Source: Posidonia oceanica
Lineage: Eukaryota > Streptophyta > Magnoliopsida > Alismatales > Posidoniaceae
Assembly (NCBI GenBank): GCA_037176725.1
Contig: JAZBRS010000020.1
Coordinates: forward strand, 50,000,001 to 50,064,000
DNA: 64,000 bases
Direction: 5' to 3'
Shown here: piece by piece, positions 37,512 through 52,039 of the stretch
Layout of the letters: each line of letters opens with the position of its first letter
Numbering within the stretch: the stretch's first letter is position 1
The notes under the pieces: model-generated
The model's input: only the letters and a program-made list of their open reading frames with translations
Databases searched by the model: none
What the model was told of the DNA's origin: nothing
Position numbers and translations under genes: made by a program

Positions 37512-40500
37512 GCACCAATCATTTCCTGCGGTCCGGTCCCGATAAGGCTTGTACGTATCATTCCAGACCTCTTCCAGGTCATGTTTGGGCTTGCACCTAT
37601 CATTCCTGGCGATCCGGTCTTCATAAGGCTTATACGTATCATTCCAAACCTCTTCGGGTCATGTTAGGGCTTGCACCTATCATTCTTGGCGGTCCGGTCA
37701 TGATAAGGCTTGTACTTATCATTCCTGACCTCTTCCGGGTCTTGTTAGGGCATGCACCTATCATTCCTGGCGGTCCGATCATGATATGGCATGTACATAT
37801 CATTCCTGACCTCTTACGGGTCTTGTTAGGACTTTGCACGTACCATTCCCAGCGGTCCGGTCTCGATAAGGCTTGTACATATCATTCCAGCCCTCTTCCA
37901 GGTCTTGTTTGGGCTTGCACCAATCAGTCCTGGCAGTCCGGTCTTCATAAGGCTTATACTTATCATTCCAGACCTCTTCCGAGTCTTGTTAGGGCTTGCA
38001 CCTATCATTCCAGGCGGTCCGGTCTTGATAAGGCTTGTACTTATCATTCCCGACTTCTTCCGGGTCATGTTTGGGCTTGCACCAATCATTCCTGGCAGTC
38101 CGGTCTCAATATGGCTTGTACTTAACATTCCTGACCACTTCCGGGACTTGTTCGGGCTTGCAACTACCATTCCTGGCAATCAGGTCATGATAAGGCTTGT
38201 ACTTATCATTCCAGACATCTTCCTGGTCTTGTTAGGGCTTTGCACCTATCATTCCTGACCTCTTCCAGGTCTGGTTAGGGCTTGCACCAATCATTCTTGG
38301 TGCTCTGGTCCAGATAAGGCTAGTACTTATCATTCCCAACCTCTTCCGGGTCTTGTTTGGGCTTGCACCTACCAAACCTGGCTGTTCGGTCTTGACTAGG
38401 CCTGCACTTATCATTCCTGACCTCTTCCAGGTCTTGTTAGGGCTTTGCACCAATCATTCCAGGCGGTCCGGTCTTTGTGAGGCTAGTACTTATCATTCCT
38501 GACTTCCTGTGGGCCTTGTTAGGGCTTGCACCTCTCATTCCTGGCGGTCCGGTCTTGAGAAGGCTTGTAGTTATCAATACTGACCACTTCCAGGTCTTGT
38601 GAGGGTTTTGCACCAAACATTCCTGGCGCTCCAGTCTTGATAAGGCTTGTACTTAACATTCCTGACCTCTTCTGGGTCCTGTTAGGGCTTGCACCTGTCA
38701 TTCCTGGTGGTCCGGTCTTGATATGGCTTCCACTTATCATTTCTGACCTCTTCCGGGTCTTGTTAGGGCTTTGCACCAATCATTCCTAGCGTTCCGGTCT
38801 CGATAAGGCTTGTACTTATCATTCCAGACCACTTCCAGGTGTTGTTAGGGCTTGCACCTAACATTCCTGGCGGTCCGATCATGGTGAGGCTTCTACTTAT
38901 CATTCCTGACCTCTTTCGAGTCATGTTAGGGCATGCACCTATCATTCCAGGCGGTTCAGTCTTGATAAGGCGTTTACTTTTCATTCCCGACTTCTTCCGG
39001 GTCTTGTTAGGGCTTGCACCAATCATTCCTGGCGGTCCGGTCTTGATAAGGCTTATAGTTATCATTCCTGACCTCTTCCGGTTCTTGTTAGGGCTTTGCA
39101 CCAATCATTCCTGGCGGTTCGGTCTAGATATGGCTTGAACTTTTCATTCCTGATCTCTTCCTAGCCTTGTTAGGGCTTTGCACCTATCATTCCAGGCCTT
39201 TCGGTCTAGATAAGGCATGTACTTATCATTCCTGACCTCTTCCGGGTCTTGTTAGTGCTTGCTCCTATCACACCTGGCAGTCCGGTTCTGATTAGGCTTG
39301 TACATTTCATTCCTAACCTCATTCAGTTCTTGTTAGGGCTTGCACCTATCACTCCTGGCGGACCGGTCAAGATAAGGCTTGTACTTATCATTCCAGACCT
39401 CCTCCAGGCCTTGTTTGGGCGTGCACCAATTTGTCCAAGCGGTCCGGTCTTGATAAGGCCGGTACCTATCATTCCTGACCTCCTCCGGGTCTTGTTAGGG
39501 CTCGCACCTAACAATCCTGGTGGTCCGGTCTTGATAAGGCTTCTACTAATCAGTCCTGACCTCTTCGGATCATGTTAGGGCTTTGCACCAATCATTCCTG
39601 GCGGTCCGATGTCGATATGGCATGTACTTATCATTCCAGACCACTTCTAGGTCTTCCTAGGTCTTGCACCTATCATTCCTGGCGGTCCGAACATGGTAAG
39701 GCATGTACTTATCATTCCTGACCTCTTCCGAGTCTTGTTAGGGCTTGCACCTATCATTCTAGGCGGCTCGGTCTTGTTAAGGATAAGGCTTGTACTTATC
39801 ATTCCCGACTTCTTCCGGATCATGTTAGGGCTTGTACCAATCATTCCTAGCGGTCCGGTCTTGATACGGCTTATAGTTATCATTCCTGACCTCTTCCAGT
39901 TCTTGTTAGGGCTTCGCACCTATCATTCCTGGCGGTTCGGTCTATATAAGGCTTGTACTTTTCATTCCAGACCACTTCCTGGCCTTGTTAGGGCTTTGCA
40001 CAAATCAGTCCTGGTGGTTCGGTCTTGATTAGGCTTGTACATATCATTCCAGACCACTTCCGGTTCTTGTTAGGCCTTGCACCCATCACTCCTGGTGGTC
40101 CGGTCTTGATAAGGCTTGTACTTATCATTCCTGACCTCTTCCGGGTCTTGCTAGGGCTTGCTCCAATCAGTCCAAGCGGTTCGGTCTTGATAAGGCTGGT
40201 ACTTATCATTCCTGACTTCTTCCGGGTCTTGTTAGGGCTCGCACCTAACATTCCTGCTAGTCTGGCCTTGATAAGGCTTGCACTTAACATTCCTGACCTC
40301 TTCCGGATCCTGTTGGGCATTTACACCTATTATTCATGGCGGTTCGGTCTTGATAAGGCTTGTACTTATCGTTCCTGACCTCCTCCGGGTCTTGCTAGGG
40401 CTTTGCACCTATCATTCCAAGCGGTCCGGTCTTGATAAGGCTTGTACTTATCATTCTTGACCTCTTCCGGGTCTTGCTAGGGGTTGCACCTATCTTTCCT

Positions 40501-42109
40501 GGTGGTCCGGTCTTGGTAAGGCTTGTACTTATCATTCCTGACCTCTTCCAGGCCATGTTAGGGCTTGCACCTTCCATTCCTAGTGGTCCGGTCTTGATAA
40601 GGCTTGTACATATCATTCCTGACCACTTCCGGGTCTTGTTAGGGCTTGCACCAATCAATCCTAGTGGTCCGGTCTTGCTTAGGCTTGTACTTTTCATTCC
40701 TGACCTCTTCCGGGTCTTGTTATGGCTTGCATCAATCATTCTTGGCGGTTCAGTCTTGATAAGGCTTATACTTATCATTCCAGACCTCTTCCGGTTCTTG
40801 TTAGGGCTTTGCACCAGTCATTCCTGGCAGTCCGGTCTTCATAAGGCATGTACTTATCATTCCTGACCTCTTCCGAGTCTTGTTAGCGCTTGCACCTACC
40901 ATTCCTGCCGGTCCGGTCCTGATTAGGCATGTACTTTACATTCCTGACCTCTTCCGGGTCTTGTAAGGGCTTGCACCTATCCTTCCTAGCGCTCCGGTCT
41001 GGATATGGCATGAACATATCATTCCTGACCGCTTCCGTGACTTGTTAGGGCTTGCACCTATCTGTCCTGGCGGTCCGGTCTTGGTTAGGCTGGTACTTAT
41101 CATTCCTGACCTCTTCCGGGTCATGTTAGGGCTCGCACCTATCATTCCTGGCGGTCCAGTCTTGATACGGCCTATGCTTATCAATCTAGACCTCTTCTGG
41201 GTCTTGTTAGGGCTTCCACCGGCCATTCCTGGTGGTCCTGTCTTGATAAGGCTAGTACTTATCATTCCCAACCTCTTCCAGGTCTTGTTATGGCTTGCAC
41301 CTATCTTTCCTGGCTGTTCGGTGTCGATAACGCTTGTACTTATCATTCCTGACCTCTTCCAGGTCTTGTTAGGGCTTCGCACCTATCATTCCTGGCGGTC
41401 CGGTCTTGGTTAGGCTTGTACTTATCATTCCTAACCTCTTCCAGGTCTTGTTAGGGCTTGCACCTGTCATTCCTGGTGGTCTGGTCTTGATAAGGCTAGT
41501 ACTTATCATTCCCAACCTTTTCCAGGTCATCTTAGGGCTTGCACCTGTCTTTCCTGGCTGTTCGGTCTCGATTAGGCTTGTACTTATCACTCCTGACCTC
41601 TTCCAGGTCTTGTTAGGGCGCTGCACCTATCATTCCTGGCGGTCCGGTCTTGGTATGGCTTGTACTTATCGTTCCTAACCTCTTCCGGGTCTAGTTAGGG
41701 CTTGCACCTATCATTCCGAGCGGTCCGATCATGATAAGGCTTGTACTAATCATTCCTGACCTCTTCTGGGTCAAGTTAGGGCTTTGCACCTATCATTCCT
41801 GGCGGTTCGGTCTTGATAAGGCATGTACTTATCATTCCTAACCTCTTCCGGGTCTTGTTAGGGCTTGCACCTATCATTCCTAGCGGTCCGGTCTAGATAA
41901 GGCTTGTACGTATCTGTCCTGACCTCTTACGGGTCTTGTTAGGGCTTCGCACCAATCATTCCTTGCATTCCGGTCTCGATAAGGCTTGTACATATCAATC
42001 CAGACCTCTTCCCGGTCTTGTTTGGGCTTGCACCTATCATTCCTAGCGGTGCGGTCTTGAGAAGGCTTATACTTATCATTCCAGACCTCTTCTGGGTCTT
42101 GTTAGGGCT
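37512..42109. repeat. HOR-beta unit, copy 1 (~4.6 kb)
   Basis: This block matches the next one at an offset of 4,598-4,599 bp up to about 39,770 and 4,592 bp afterwards. The change is caused by a 6 bp insertion (TTGTTAAGGATAAGG) near 39,776. A short flank from about 37,000 to 37,511 also matches 47,006-47,517 at an offset of 10,006 bp. The unit is about 56.5 monomers because it contains one chimeric half-unit. Confidence 0.75.
38238..38280. repeat. Chimeric half-unit (B head, A tail), HOR-beta copy 1
   Basis: The unit starts CTTTGCACCTATCATTCCTG like half B but continues ACCTCTTCCAGG and ends TTAGGG like half A, and is followed by a normal half B. One half-monomer is lost. The break lies within the shared ATCATTCCTG core. 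Confidence 0.8.
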
Positions 42110-45100
42110 TTGCACCAATCATTTCCTGCGGCCGGTCCCGATAAGGCTTGTACGTATCATTCCAGACCTCTTCCAGGTCTTGTTTGGGCTTGCACCTATC
42201 ATTCCTGGCGATCCGGTCTTCATAAGGCTTATACGTATCATTCCAGACCTCTTCGGGTCATGTTAGGGCTTGCACCTATCATTCCTGGCGGTCCAGTCAT
42301 GATAAGGCTTGTACTTATCATTTCCGACCTCTTCCGGGTCTTGTTAGGGCCTGCACCTATCATTCCTGGTGGTTCGGTCATGATAAGGCATGTACATATC
42401 ATTCCTGACCTCTTACGGGTCTTGTTAGGACTTTGCACGAACCATTCCTAGCGGTCCGGTCTCGATAAGGCTTGTACATATCATTCTAGCCCTCTTCCAG
42501 GTCTTGTTTGGGCTTGCACCTATCAGTCCTAGCAGTCCGGTCTTCATAAGGCTTATACTTATCATTCCAGACCTCTACCGAGTCTTGTTAGGGCTTGCAC
42601 CTATCATTCCAGGCGGTCCGGTATTGATAAGGCTTGTACTTATCATTCCCGACCTCTTCCGGGTCATGTTAGGGCTTGCACCAATCATTCCTGGCGGTCC
42701 GGTCTCGATATGGCTTGTACTTAACATTCCTGACCACTTCCGGGACTTGTTCGGGCTTGCAACTATCATTCCTGGCAATCCGGTCTTGATAAGGATTGTA
42801 CTTATCATTCCAGACATCTTCCTGGTCTTGTTAGGGCTTTGCATCTATCATTCCTGACCTCTTCCAGGTCTGGTTAGAGCTTGCACCAATCATTCTTGGT
42901 GCTCTGGTTCAGATAAGGCTAGTACTTATCATTCCCAACCTCTACCGGGTCTTGTTTGGGCTTGCACCTACCATACCTGGCTGTTCGGTCTTGACAAGGC
43001 CTGCACTTATCATTCCTGACCTCTTCCAAGTCTTGTTAAGGCTTTGCACCAATCATTCCAGGCGGTCCGGTCTTTGTGAGGCTAGTACTTATCATTCTTG
43101 ACTTCTTCTGGGCCTTGTTAGGACTTGCACCTCTCATTCCTGGCGGTCCGGTCTTGAGAAGGCTTGTAGTTATCAATCCTGACCACTTCCAGGTCTTGTG
43201 AGGGTTTTGCACCAAACATTCCTAGCGCTCCAGTCTTGATAAGGCTTGTACTTATCATTCCTGACCTCTTCCGGGTCCTGTTCGGGCTTGCACCTGTCAT
43301 TCCTGGTGGTCTGGTCTTGATATGGCTTCCACTTATCATTTCTGACCTCTTCCGGGTCTTGTTAGGGCATTGCACCAATCATTCCTGGCGTTCCGGTCTC
43401 GATAAGGCTTGTACTTATCATTCCAGACCACTTCCAGGTGTTGTTAGGGCTTGCACCTTACATTCCTGGCGGTCCGATCATGGTGAGGCTTCTACTTATC
43501 ATTCCTGACCTCTTTCGAGTCATGTTAGGGCGTGCACCTATCATTCCAGGCGGTTTTGTCTTGATAAGGCGTTTACTTTTCCTTCCCGACTTCTTCCGGG
43601 TCTTGTTAGGGCTTGCACCAATCATTCCTGGCGGTCCGGTCTTGTTAAGGCATATAGTTATCATTCCTGACCTCTTCCGGTTCTTGTTAGGGCTTTGCAC
43701 CAATCATTCCTGGCGGTTTGGTCTAGATATGGCTTGTACTTTTCATTCCTGACCTCTTCCTAGCCTGGTTAGGGCTTTGCACCTATCATTCCCGGCCTTT
43801 CGGTCTAGATAAGGCATGTACTTATCATTCCTGACCTCTTCCGGGTCTTGTTAGGGCTTGCTCCTATCACACCTGGCAGTCCGGTCTTGATTAGGCTTGT
43901 ACATTTCATTCCTAACCTCATCCAGGTCTTGTTAGGGCTTGCACCTATCATTCCTGGCGGACCGGTCAAGATAAGGCTTGTACTTATCAGTCCAGACCTC
44001 TTCCAGGCCTTGTTTGGGTGTGCACCAATTTGTCCATGCGGTCCGGTCTTGATAAGGCAGGTACCTATCATTCCTGACCTCCTCCGGGTCTTGTTAGGGC
44101 TCGCACCTAACAATCCTGGTGGTCCGGTCTTGATAAGGCTTCTACTAATTAGTCCTGACCTCTTCGGATCATGTTAGGGCTTTGCACCAATCATTCCTGG
44201 CGGTCCGGTGTCGATATGGCATGTACTTATCATTCCAGACCACTTCCCGGTCTTCCTATGTCTTGCACCTATCATTCCTGGCGGTCCGAACATGGTTAGG
44301 CATGTACTTATCATTCCTGACCTCTTCTGAGTCTTGTTAGGGCTTGCACCTATCATTCTAGGCGGCTCGGTCTTGATAAGGCTTGTACATATCATTCCCG
44401 ACTTCTTCCGGATCTTGTTAGGGCTTGTACCAATCATTCCTAGCAGTCCGGTCTTGATACGTCTTATAGTTATCATTCCTGACCTCTTCCAGTTCTTGTT
44501 AGGGCTTCGCACCTATCATTCGTGGCGGTTCGGTCTATATAAGGCTTGTACTTTTCATTCCAGACCACTTCCTGGCCTTGTTAGGGCTTCGCACCAATCA
44601 GTCCTGGCGGTTCGGTCTTGATTAGGCTTGTACATATCATTCCTGATCACTTCCGGGTCTTGTTAGGCCTTGCACCCATCACTCCTGGTGGTCCGGTCTT
44701 GATAAGGCTTGTACTTATCATTCCTGACCTCTTCCAGGTCTTGCTAGGGCTTGCTCCAATCAGTCCAAGCGGTTCGGTCTTGATAAGGCTGGTACTTATC
44801 ATTCCGGACCTCTTCCGGGTCTTGTTAGGGCTCGCACCTAACATTCCTGCTAGTCTGGTCTTGATAAGGCTTCACTTAACATTCCTGACCTCTTCCGGAT
44901 CCTGTTGGGCATTTACACCTATTATTCATGGCGGTTCGGTCTTGATAAGGCTTGTACTTATCATTCCTGACCTCCTCCGGGTCTTGCTAGGGCTTTGCAC
45001 CTATCATTCCAAGCGGTCCGGTATTGATAAGGCTTGTACTTAACATTCTTGACCTCTTCCGGGTCTTGCTAGGGGTTGCACCTATCTATCCTGGTGGTCC

Positions 45101-46692
45101 GGTCTTGCTAAGGCTTGTACTTATCATTCCTGACCTCTTCCAGGCCATGTTAGGGCTTGCACCTTCCATTCCTGGTGGTCCGGTCTTGATAAGGCTTGTA
45201 CATATCATTCCTGACCTCTTCCGGGTCTTGTTAGGGCTTGCACCAATCAATCCTAGCGGTCCGGTCTTGCTTAGGCTTGTACTTTTCATTCCTGACCACT
45301 TCCAGGTCTTGTTATGGCTTGCACCAATCATTCCTGGCGGTTCAGTCTAGATAAGGCTTATACTTATCATTCTTGACCTCTTCCGGTTCTTGTTAGGGCA
45401 TTGCACCAGTCATTCCTGGTAGTCCGGTCTTCATAAGGCATGTACTTATCATTCCTAACCTCTTCCGGGTCTTGTTAGCACTTGCACCTACCATTCCTGG
45501 CGGTCCGGTCCTGATTACGCATGTACTTTACATTCCTGACCTCTTCCGGGTCATGTAAGGGCTTGCACCTATCCTTCCTAGCGCTCCGGTCTGGATATGG
45601 CTTGAACTTATCATTCCTGACCGCTTCCGTGACTTGTTAGGGCTTGCACCAATCAGTCCTGGCGGTCCGGTCTTGGTTAGGCTGGTACTTATCATTCCTG
45701 ACCTCTTCCGGGTCATGTTAGGGCTCGCACCTATCATTCCTGGAGGTCCAGTCTTGATAAGGCCTGTGCTTATCATTCTAGACCTCTTCTGGGTCTTGTT
45801 AGGGCTTCCACCGGTCATTCCTGGTGGTCCTGTCTTGATAAGGCAAGTACTTATCATTCCCAACCTCTTCCAGGTCTTGTTATGGCTTGCACCAATCTTT
45901 CCTGGCTGTTCGGTCTCGATAAGGCTTGTACTTATCATTCCTGACATCTTCCGGGTCTTGTTAGGGCTTTGCACCTATCATTCCAGGCGGTCCGGTCTTG
46001 GTAAGGCTTGTACTTATCATTCCTAACCTCTTCCAGGTCTTGTTAGGGCTTGCACCTGTCATTCCAGGTGGTTCGGTCTTGATAAGGCTAGTACTTATCA
46101 TTCCCAACCTTTTCCAGGTCATCTTAGGGCTTGCACCTATCTTTCCTGGCTGTTCGGTCTCGATTAGGCTTGTACTTATCACTCCTGACCTCTTCCAGGT
46201 CTTGTTAGGGCTTTGCACCTATCATTCCTGGCGGTCCGGTCTTGGTATGGCTTGTACTTATCATTCCTAACCTCTTCCGGGTCTAGTTAGGGCTTGCACC
46301 TATCATTCCTGGCGGTCTGATCACGATAAGGCTTGTACTAATCATTTCTGACCTCTTCTGGGTCTTGTTAGGGCTTTGAACCTATCATTCTTGGCGGTTC
46401 GGTCTTGATAAGACATGTACTTATCATTCCTAACCTCTTCCGGGTCTTGTTAGGGCTAGCACCTATCATTCCTGGCGGTCCGGTCTAGATAAGGCTTGTA
46501 TGTATCAGTCCTGACCTCTTACGGGTCTTGTTAGGGCTATGCACCAATCATTCCTTGCATTCCGGTCTCGATAAGGCTTGTACATATCAATCTAGACCTC
46601 TTCCCGGTTTTGTTTGGGCTTGCACCTATCATTCCTAGCGGTGCGGTCTTGAGAAGGCTTATACTTATCATTCCAGACCTCTTCTGGGTCTT
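42110..46692. repeat. HOR-beta unit, copy 2
   Basis: This copy follows copy 1 in register. Upstream of 42,110 its flank (42,018-42,100) matches 46,610-46,692, but 46,692-47,511 has no counterpart before 42,110. About 0.8 kb (ten monomers) is therefore missing at the copy 1/copy 2 border or was added later. A single-base variant, GCGGCCGG at 42,128, marks the start. Confidence 0.75.
42837..42879. repeat. Chimeric half-unit (B head, A tail), HOR-beta copy 2
   Basis: This has the same structure, 4,599 bp after the copy in HOR-beta copy 1, so it was duplicated with the HOR. The tail has a TTAGAG variant. Confidence 0.8.
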
Positions 46693-47517
46693 GTTAGGGC
46701 TTGCACCTAACATTCCTGACGGTCCGGTCTTGATAACGCATGTACTTATCATTCCGGACCTCTTCCGGGTCATGTTAGGGCTTGCACCTATTGTTCCTGG
46801 CGGTCCGGTCTTGACAAGGCTTGTACTTATCATTCCTGACCTCACACGGGTCTTGCTAGGGCCTTGCACCTATCATTCCAGGCGGTCCGGTCTCGATAAA
46901 GCTTGTACTAATCATTCCAGACCTCTTCCATGTCTTGTTAGGGTTTTGTACCTATCATTCCTGGCATTCCTGTCATGATAAGGCTTGTACTTATCATTCT
47001 TGACCTCTTCCGGGTCTTGCTAGGGCTTGCACCTATCATTCCTGGCGGTCCAGTCATGATAAGGCGAGTACTTATCAATCCCGACCTCTTCCAGGTATTC
47101 ATAGGGCTTGCACCTATCTTTCCAGGCTGTTCGGTCTTGATAAGGCTTGTCCTTATCGTTCCTGACCTCTTCCAGGTCTTGTTTGGTCTTTGCACCTATC
47201 ATTCCAGGTTGTCCGGTCTTGGTAAGGCATGTACATACCATTCCTAACGTCTTGCGGGTCTTGTTAGGGGTTGCACCTAACATTCCTGGCGGTTCGGTCA
47301 TGATAAGGCTAGTACTTATCATACCTGGCCTCTTGTGGGTCTTGTTAGGGCTTTGCACCTGTCTTTCCTGGCGGTTCGGTCTAGATAAGGCATGTACTTA
47401 TCATTCCTGACCTCTTCCGGGTATTGTTTGGGCTAGCACCTTTCATTCCAGGCGGTCCGGTCTTGATAAGGCTTGTACATATCATTCCTGACCTCTTACG
47501 GGTCTTGTTAGGGCTTT

Positions 47518-50040
47518 GCACCAATCATTCCCTACGGTCTGGTCCCGATTAGGCTTGAACATTTCATTCCAGACCTCTTCCAAATCTTGTTTGGGCTTGT
47601 ACCTATCATTCCTAGCGATCCGGTCTTCATAAGGCATATACGTATCATTCCAGACCTCTTCGGGCCTTGTTAGGGATTGCACCTATCATTCCTGGCGCTC
47701 CGGTCATGATAAGGCTTGTACTTATCATTCCCGTCCTCTTCCGGGTCTTGTTAGGGCTTGCACCTATCAAATCCTGGCGGTCCGGTCTTGATAAGGCATG
47801 TACATATCATTCCTGACCTCTTACGGGTCTTGTTAGGGCTTCGCACCAACCATTCCCAGCGGTCCGGTCTCGATAAGGCTCGTACATATCATTCCAGCCC
47901 TCTTCCAGGTCTTGTTTGGGCTTGCACCTATCATTCCTGGCGGTCCAGTCTTCATAAGGCTTACACTTATCATTCCAGACCTCTTCCGAGTCTTGTTAGG
48001 GCTTGCACCTATCATTCCTGGCGGTCCGGTCTTGATAAGGCTTGTACTTATCCTTCCCGACCTCTTCGGGTCTTGTTTGGGCTTGCACCTATCATTCTGG
48101 CGGTCCGGTCTCGATATGGCTTGTACTTAACATTCCTGACTACTTCCGGGTCATGTTCGGGCTTGCAACTATCATTTCTGGCAATCCGGTCTTGATAAGG
48201 CTTGCACTTATCATTCCTGACATCATCCTGGTCTTTTTAGGGCTTTGCACCTATCATTCCTGACCTCTTCCGGGTCTTGTTAGGGCTTGCACCTATCATT
48301 CCTGGGTATTCGATCTTGATAAGGCTTGCACTTATCATTCCTGACCTCTTCCAGGTCTTGTTAGGGCTTTGCACCTATCAATCCAGGCGGTCCGGTCATA
48401 GTAAGGCTAGTACTTATCATTCCTGACTTCTTCTTGGCCTTGTTAGGATTTGCACCTCTCATTCCTAGCGGTCCGGTCTTGAGAAGGCTTGTAGTTATCA
48501 TTCCTGACCTCTTCCGGGTCTTGAGAGGGTTTTGCACCAAACATTCCTGGCACTCCGGTCTTGATAAGGCTTGTACTTATCATTCTTGACCTCTTTCGGG
48601 TCGTGTTCGGGCTTGCACCTGTTATTCCTGGTGGTCCGGTCTTGATATGGCTTCTACTAATCATTCCTGACCTCTTCCGGGTCTTGTTAGGGTATTGCAC
48701 CAATCATTCCTGGCATTCCAGTCTCGATAAGGCTTGTACTTATCATTCCAGACCACTTCCAGGTCTAGTTAGGGCTTGCATCTATCATTCCTGGCGGTCC
48801 GATCATGGTAAGGCTTCTACTTATCATTCCTGACCTCTTCCGAGTCAAGTTAGGGCTTGCACCTATCATTCCTGGCGGTTCGGTCTTGATAAGGTGTTTA
48901 CTTATCATTCCCGACTTCTTCCGGGTCTTGTTAGGGCTTGCACCAATCATTCCTGGCGGTCCGGTCTTGGTAAGGCGTATAGTTATCATTCCTGACCTCT
49001 TCCGGTTCTTGTTAGGGCTTTGCACCAATCATTCCTGGCGGTTCGGTCTAGATATGGCTTGTAATTTTCATTCCTGACCTCTTCCCAGCCTTTTTAGGGC
49101 TTTGCACCTATCATTCCAGGCCTGTCGGTCTAGATAAGGCCTGTACTTATCGTTCCTGACCTCTTCCGGGTCTTGTTAGGGCTTGCTCCTATCACTCCTG
49201 GCAGTACGGTCCTGATTAGGCTTGTACTTTTCATTCCAGACCTCTTCCGGGTCTTGTTAGGGCTAGCACCGATCATTCCTGGCGGATCGGTTAAGATAAG
49301 GCTTGTACTTATCATTCCAGACCTCTTCCGGGTCTTGTTTGGGCGTGCACCAATCTGTCCTAGCGGTCCGATCTTGATAAGGCTGGTACCTATCATTCCT
49401 GACCTCCTCCAGGTCTTGTTAGGGCTCGCACCTAAAAATCCTGGTGGTTCGGTCTTGATAAGGCTTCTACTTTTCATTCCTGACCTCTTCCGGGTCTTGT
49501 TAGGGCTTTGCACCAATTATACCTGGCGGTCCAGTCTCGATAAGGCTTGTACTTATCATTCCAGACCACTTCCAGGTCTTCTCAGGTCTTGCACCTATCA
49601 TTCCGGGCGGTCCGATCATGATAAGGCTTGTACTTATCATTCCTGACCTCTTCCGAGTCTTGTTAGGGCTTGCACCTATCATTCTTGGCGGCTCGGTCTT
49701 GATAAGGCATGTACTTATCATTCCCGACTTCTTCCGTGTCTTGTTAGCGCTTGCACCAATCTTTCCTAGCGGTCCGGTCTAGATAAGGCTTATAGTTATC
49801 ATTCCTGACCTCTTCCGGTTCTTGTTAGGGCTTCGCACCTATCATTCCTGGTGGTTCGGTCTATATAAGGCTTGTACATTTCATTCCTGACCTCTTCCTG
49901 GCCTTGTTAGGGCTTTGCACCAATCATTCCTGGCAGTTTGGTCTTGATAAGGCTTGTACATATCATTCCTGACCTCTTCCGGGTCTTGTTAGGCCTTGCA
50001 CCCATCACTCCTGGCAGTCCGGCCTTGATTAGGCATGTAC
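47518..50040. repeat. HOR-beta unit, copy 3 (partial)
   Basis: This resembles copy 1 at offsets of 10,006 bp near the start and 9,924 bp after about 48,400 (one monomer fewer), then 9,918 bp after the 6 bp insertion of copy 1. Similarity fades near 50,040-50,090, where the order becomes like 36,050. It is more divergent from copies 1 and 2 than they are from each other. Confidence 0.65.
48243..48285. repeat. Chimeric half-unit (B head, A tail), HOR-beta copy 3
   Basis: This has the same structure in the third unit. It explains why the distance between the CCTCACAC landmarks at 46,840 and 51,518 (4,678 bp) is about 57.5 monomers instead of a whole number. Confidence 0.8.
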
Positions 50041-52039
50041 TTTTCATTCCTGACTTCTTCCGGGTCTTGTTAGGACTTGCACCTATCATTCCTGGCAGAC
50101 CGGTCTTGATAAGGCTTGCACTTATCATTCCAGACCACTTCCGGGTCTTGTTTGGGCGTGCACCAATCTATCCTAGCAGTCCAGTCTTGATAAGGCTGGT
50201 AGCTATCATTCCTGACATCTTCCGGGCCTTGTTAGGGCTCGCACCTAACATTCATGGCGGTTCGGTCTTGATAAGGCTTGTACTTATCATTCCAGACCTC
50301 CTTCGGGTCCTATTGGGGCTTTGCACCTATCAATCCTGGCGGTCCGGTCATGATAAGGCTTGTACTCATCATTCCTGACCTCTTCCGGGTCTTGCTAGGG
50401 CTTTGCACCAATCAATCCTAGCGGTCTGGTCTTGATAAGACTTGTACTTATCATTCCTGACCTCTTCTGGGTCATGTTAGGGGCTGCACCAATTATTTCG
50501 GGCGGTCCAGTTTGGATAAGGCTTATACATATCATTCCAGTCCTCTTCCGAATCTTGTTAGGGCCTCGCACCTATCATTCCTGGCGGTCCGGTCTTGATA
50601 AGGCATGTACTTATCATTCCTGACCTCTTCCGGGTATTGTTCGGGCTTGCACCTATCATTCCTGGTGGTCTAGTCTTGTTTCGGCTTGTACTTTTCCTTC
50701 CTAACCTCTTCCTGGTCTTGTTAGCGCTTGCACCTGCCTTTCCTGGCAGTCCAGTCATGATAAGGCTTGGACATAACATTCCTGAACTCTTCCGGGTCTT
50801 GTTAGGGCTTGCTCCAATCAGTCCTAGCTGTCCGGTCTCGATAAGGCAGGTACCTATCATTCCTGACCTCTTCTGGGTCTTCATAGGGCTCGCACCTAAC
50901 ATTCCTAGCGGTCTGATCTTGATAAGGCTTGTACTTAACTTTCCTGACCTCTTCCGGATCTAGTTGGGGATTTGCACCTATCATTCATGGCAGTCCGATC
51001 TTGATAAGGCTTGTACTTATCATTCCTGACTTCTTCCAGGTATTGTTAGGGCTATGCACCAATCATTCCTAGCGGTCCGGTCTTGATATGGCTTGTACTT
51101 ATCATTCTTGACCTCTTCCGGGTCTTGTTAGGGCTTGCACCTATCTTTCCTAGCGGTCCGGTCTTGGTAAGGCTTGTACTTATCATTCCTGACCTCTTCC
51201 TGGCCTAGATAGGGCTTGCCCCTATCATTCTTGGCGGTCCGGTCTTGATTAGGCTTGTACTTATCATTCCTGACCTCTTCCGGGTAAAGTTAGGGCTTGC
51301 ACCTATCATTCCTAGCGGTCCGATTTTGATAAGGCTTGTACTTATCATTCCTGACCTCTTCCGGGTCTTGTTAAGGCTTGCACCTATCATTCCTGGCAGT
51401 CCGGTCTTGATAAGGCTTGTACTAATCATTCCAGACCTCTTTTGGGTCTTGTTCGGGCTTTGCACCAATCTTTCCCGGCGGTACGGTCACGATAAGGCTT
51501 GTACTTATCATTCTTGACCTCACACGGGTCTTGTTAGGGCCTTGCACCAATCATTCCTGGTAGTCCGGTCTCGATAAAGGTTGTACCTATCATTCCAAAC
51601 CTCTTCTAGGTCTTGTTAGGGCTTTGCAGCTATCATTCCTGGCGGTCCGGTCTTGAATAGGCATGTACTTATCATTCCTGACCTCTTCCAGGTCATGTTA
51701 GGGCTTGCACCTATCATTCCTGGCGGTCCGGTCATGATAAGGCATGTACTTATCATTCCCCACCTCTTCCAGGTCTTGTTAGGGCTTGCACCTATCATTC
51801 CTGGTGGTCCGTTCTTGATAAGGCTAGTACTTATCATTCCCGACCTCTTCCAGGTCTTGTTCGTGCATGCACCAATCTTTCCTGGCTGTTCGGTCTCGGT
51901 AAGGCTTGCACTTATCATTCTTGACCTCTTCTAGGTCTTGTTAGGGCTTTGCACCAATCATTCCAGGCGGTTTGGTCTTGGTAAGGCTTGTACTTATCAT
52001 TCCTAACCTCTTCCGGGTCTTGTTAGGGCTTGCACTTGT

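Noticed and set aside
37340..38125. Longest open frame seen (261 codons on +)
   Set aside because: It is a run of satellite monomers that switches between the two reading phases of the repeat and overlaps open frames on the other strand. It has no domain or unique sequence.
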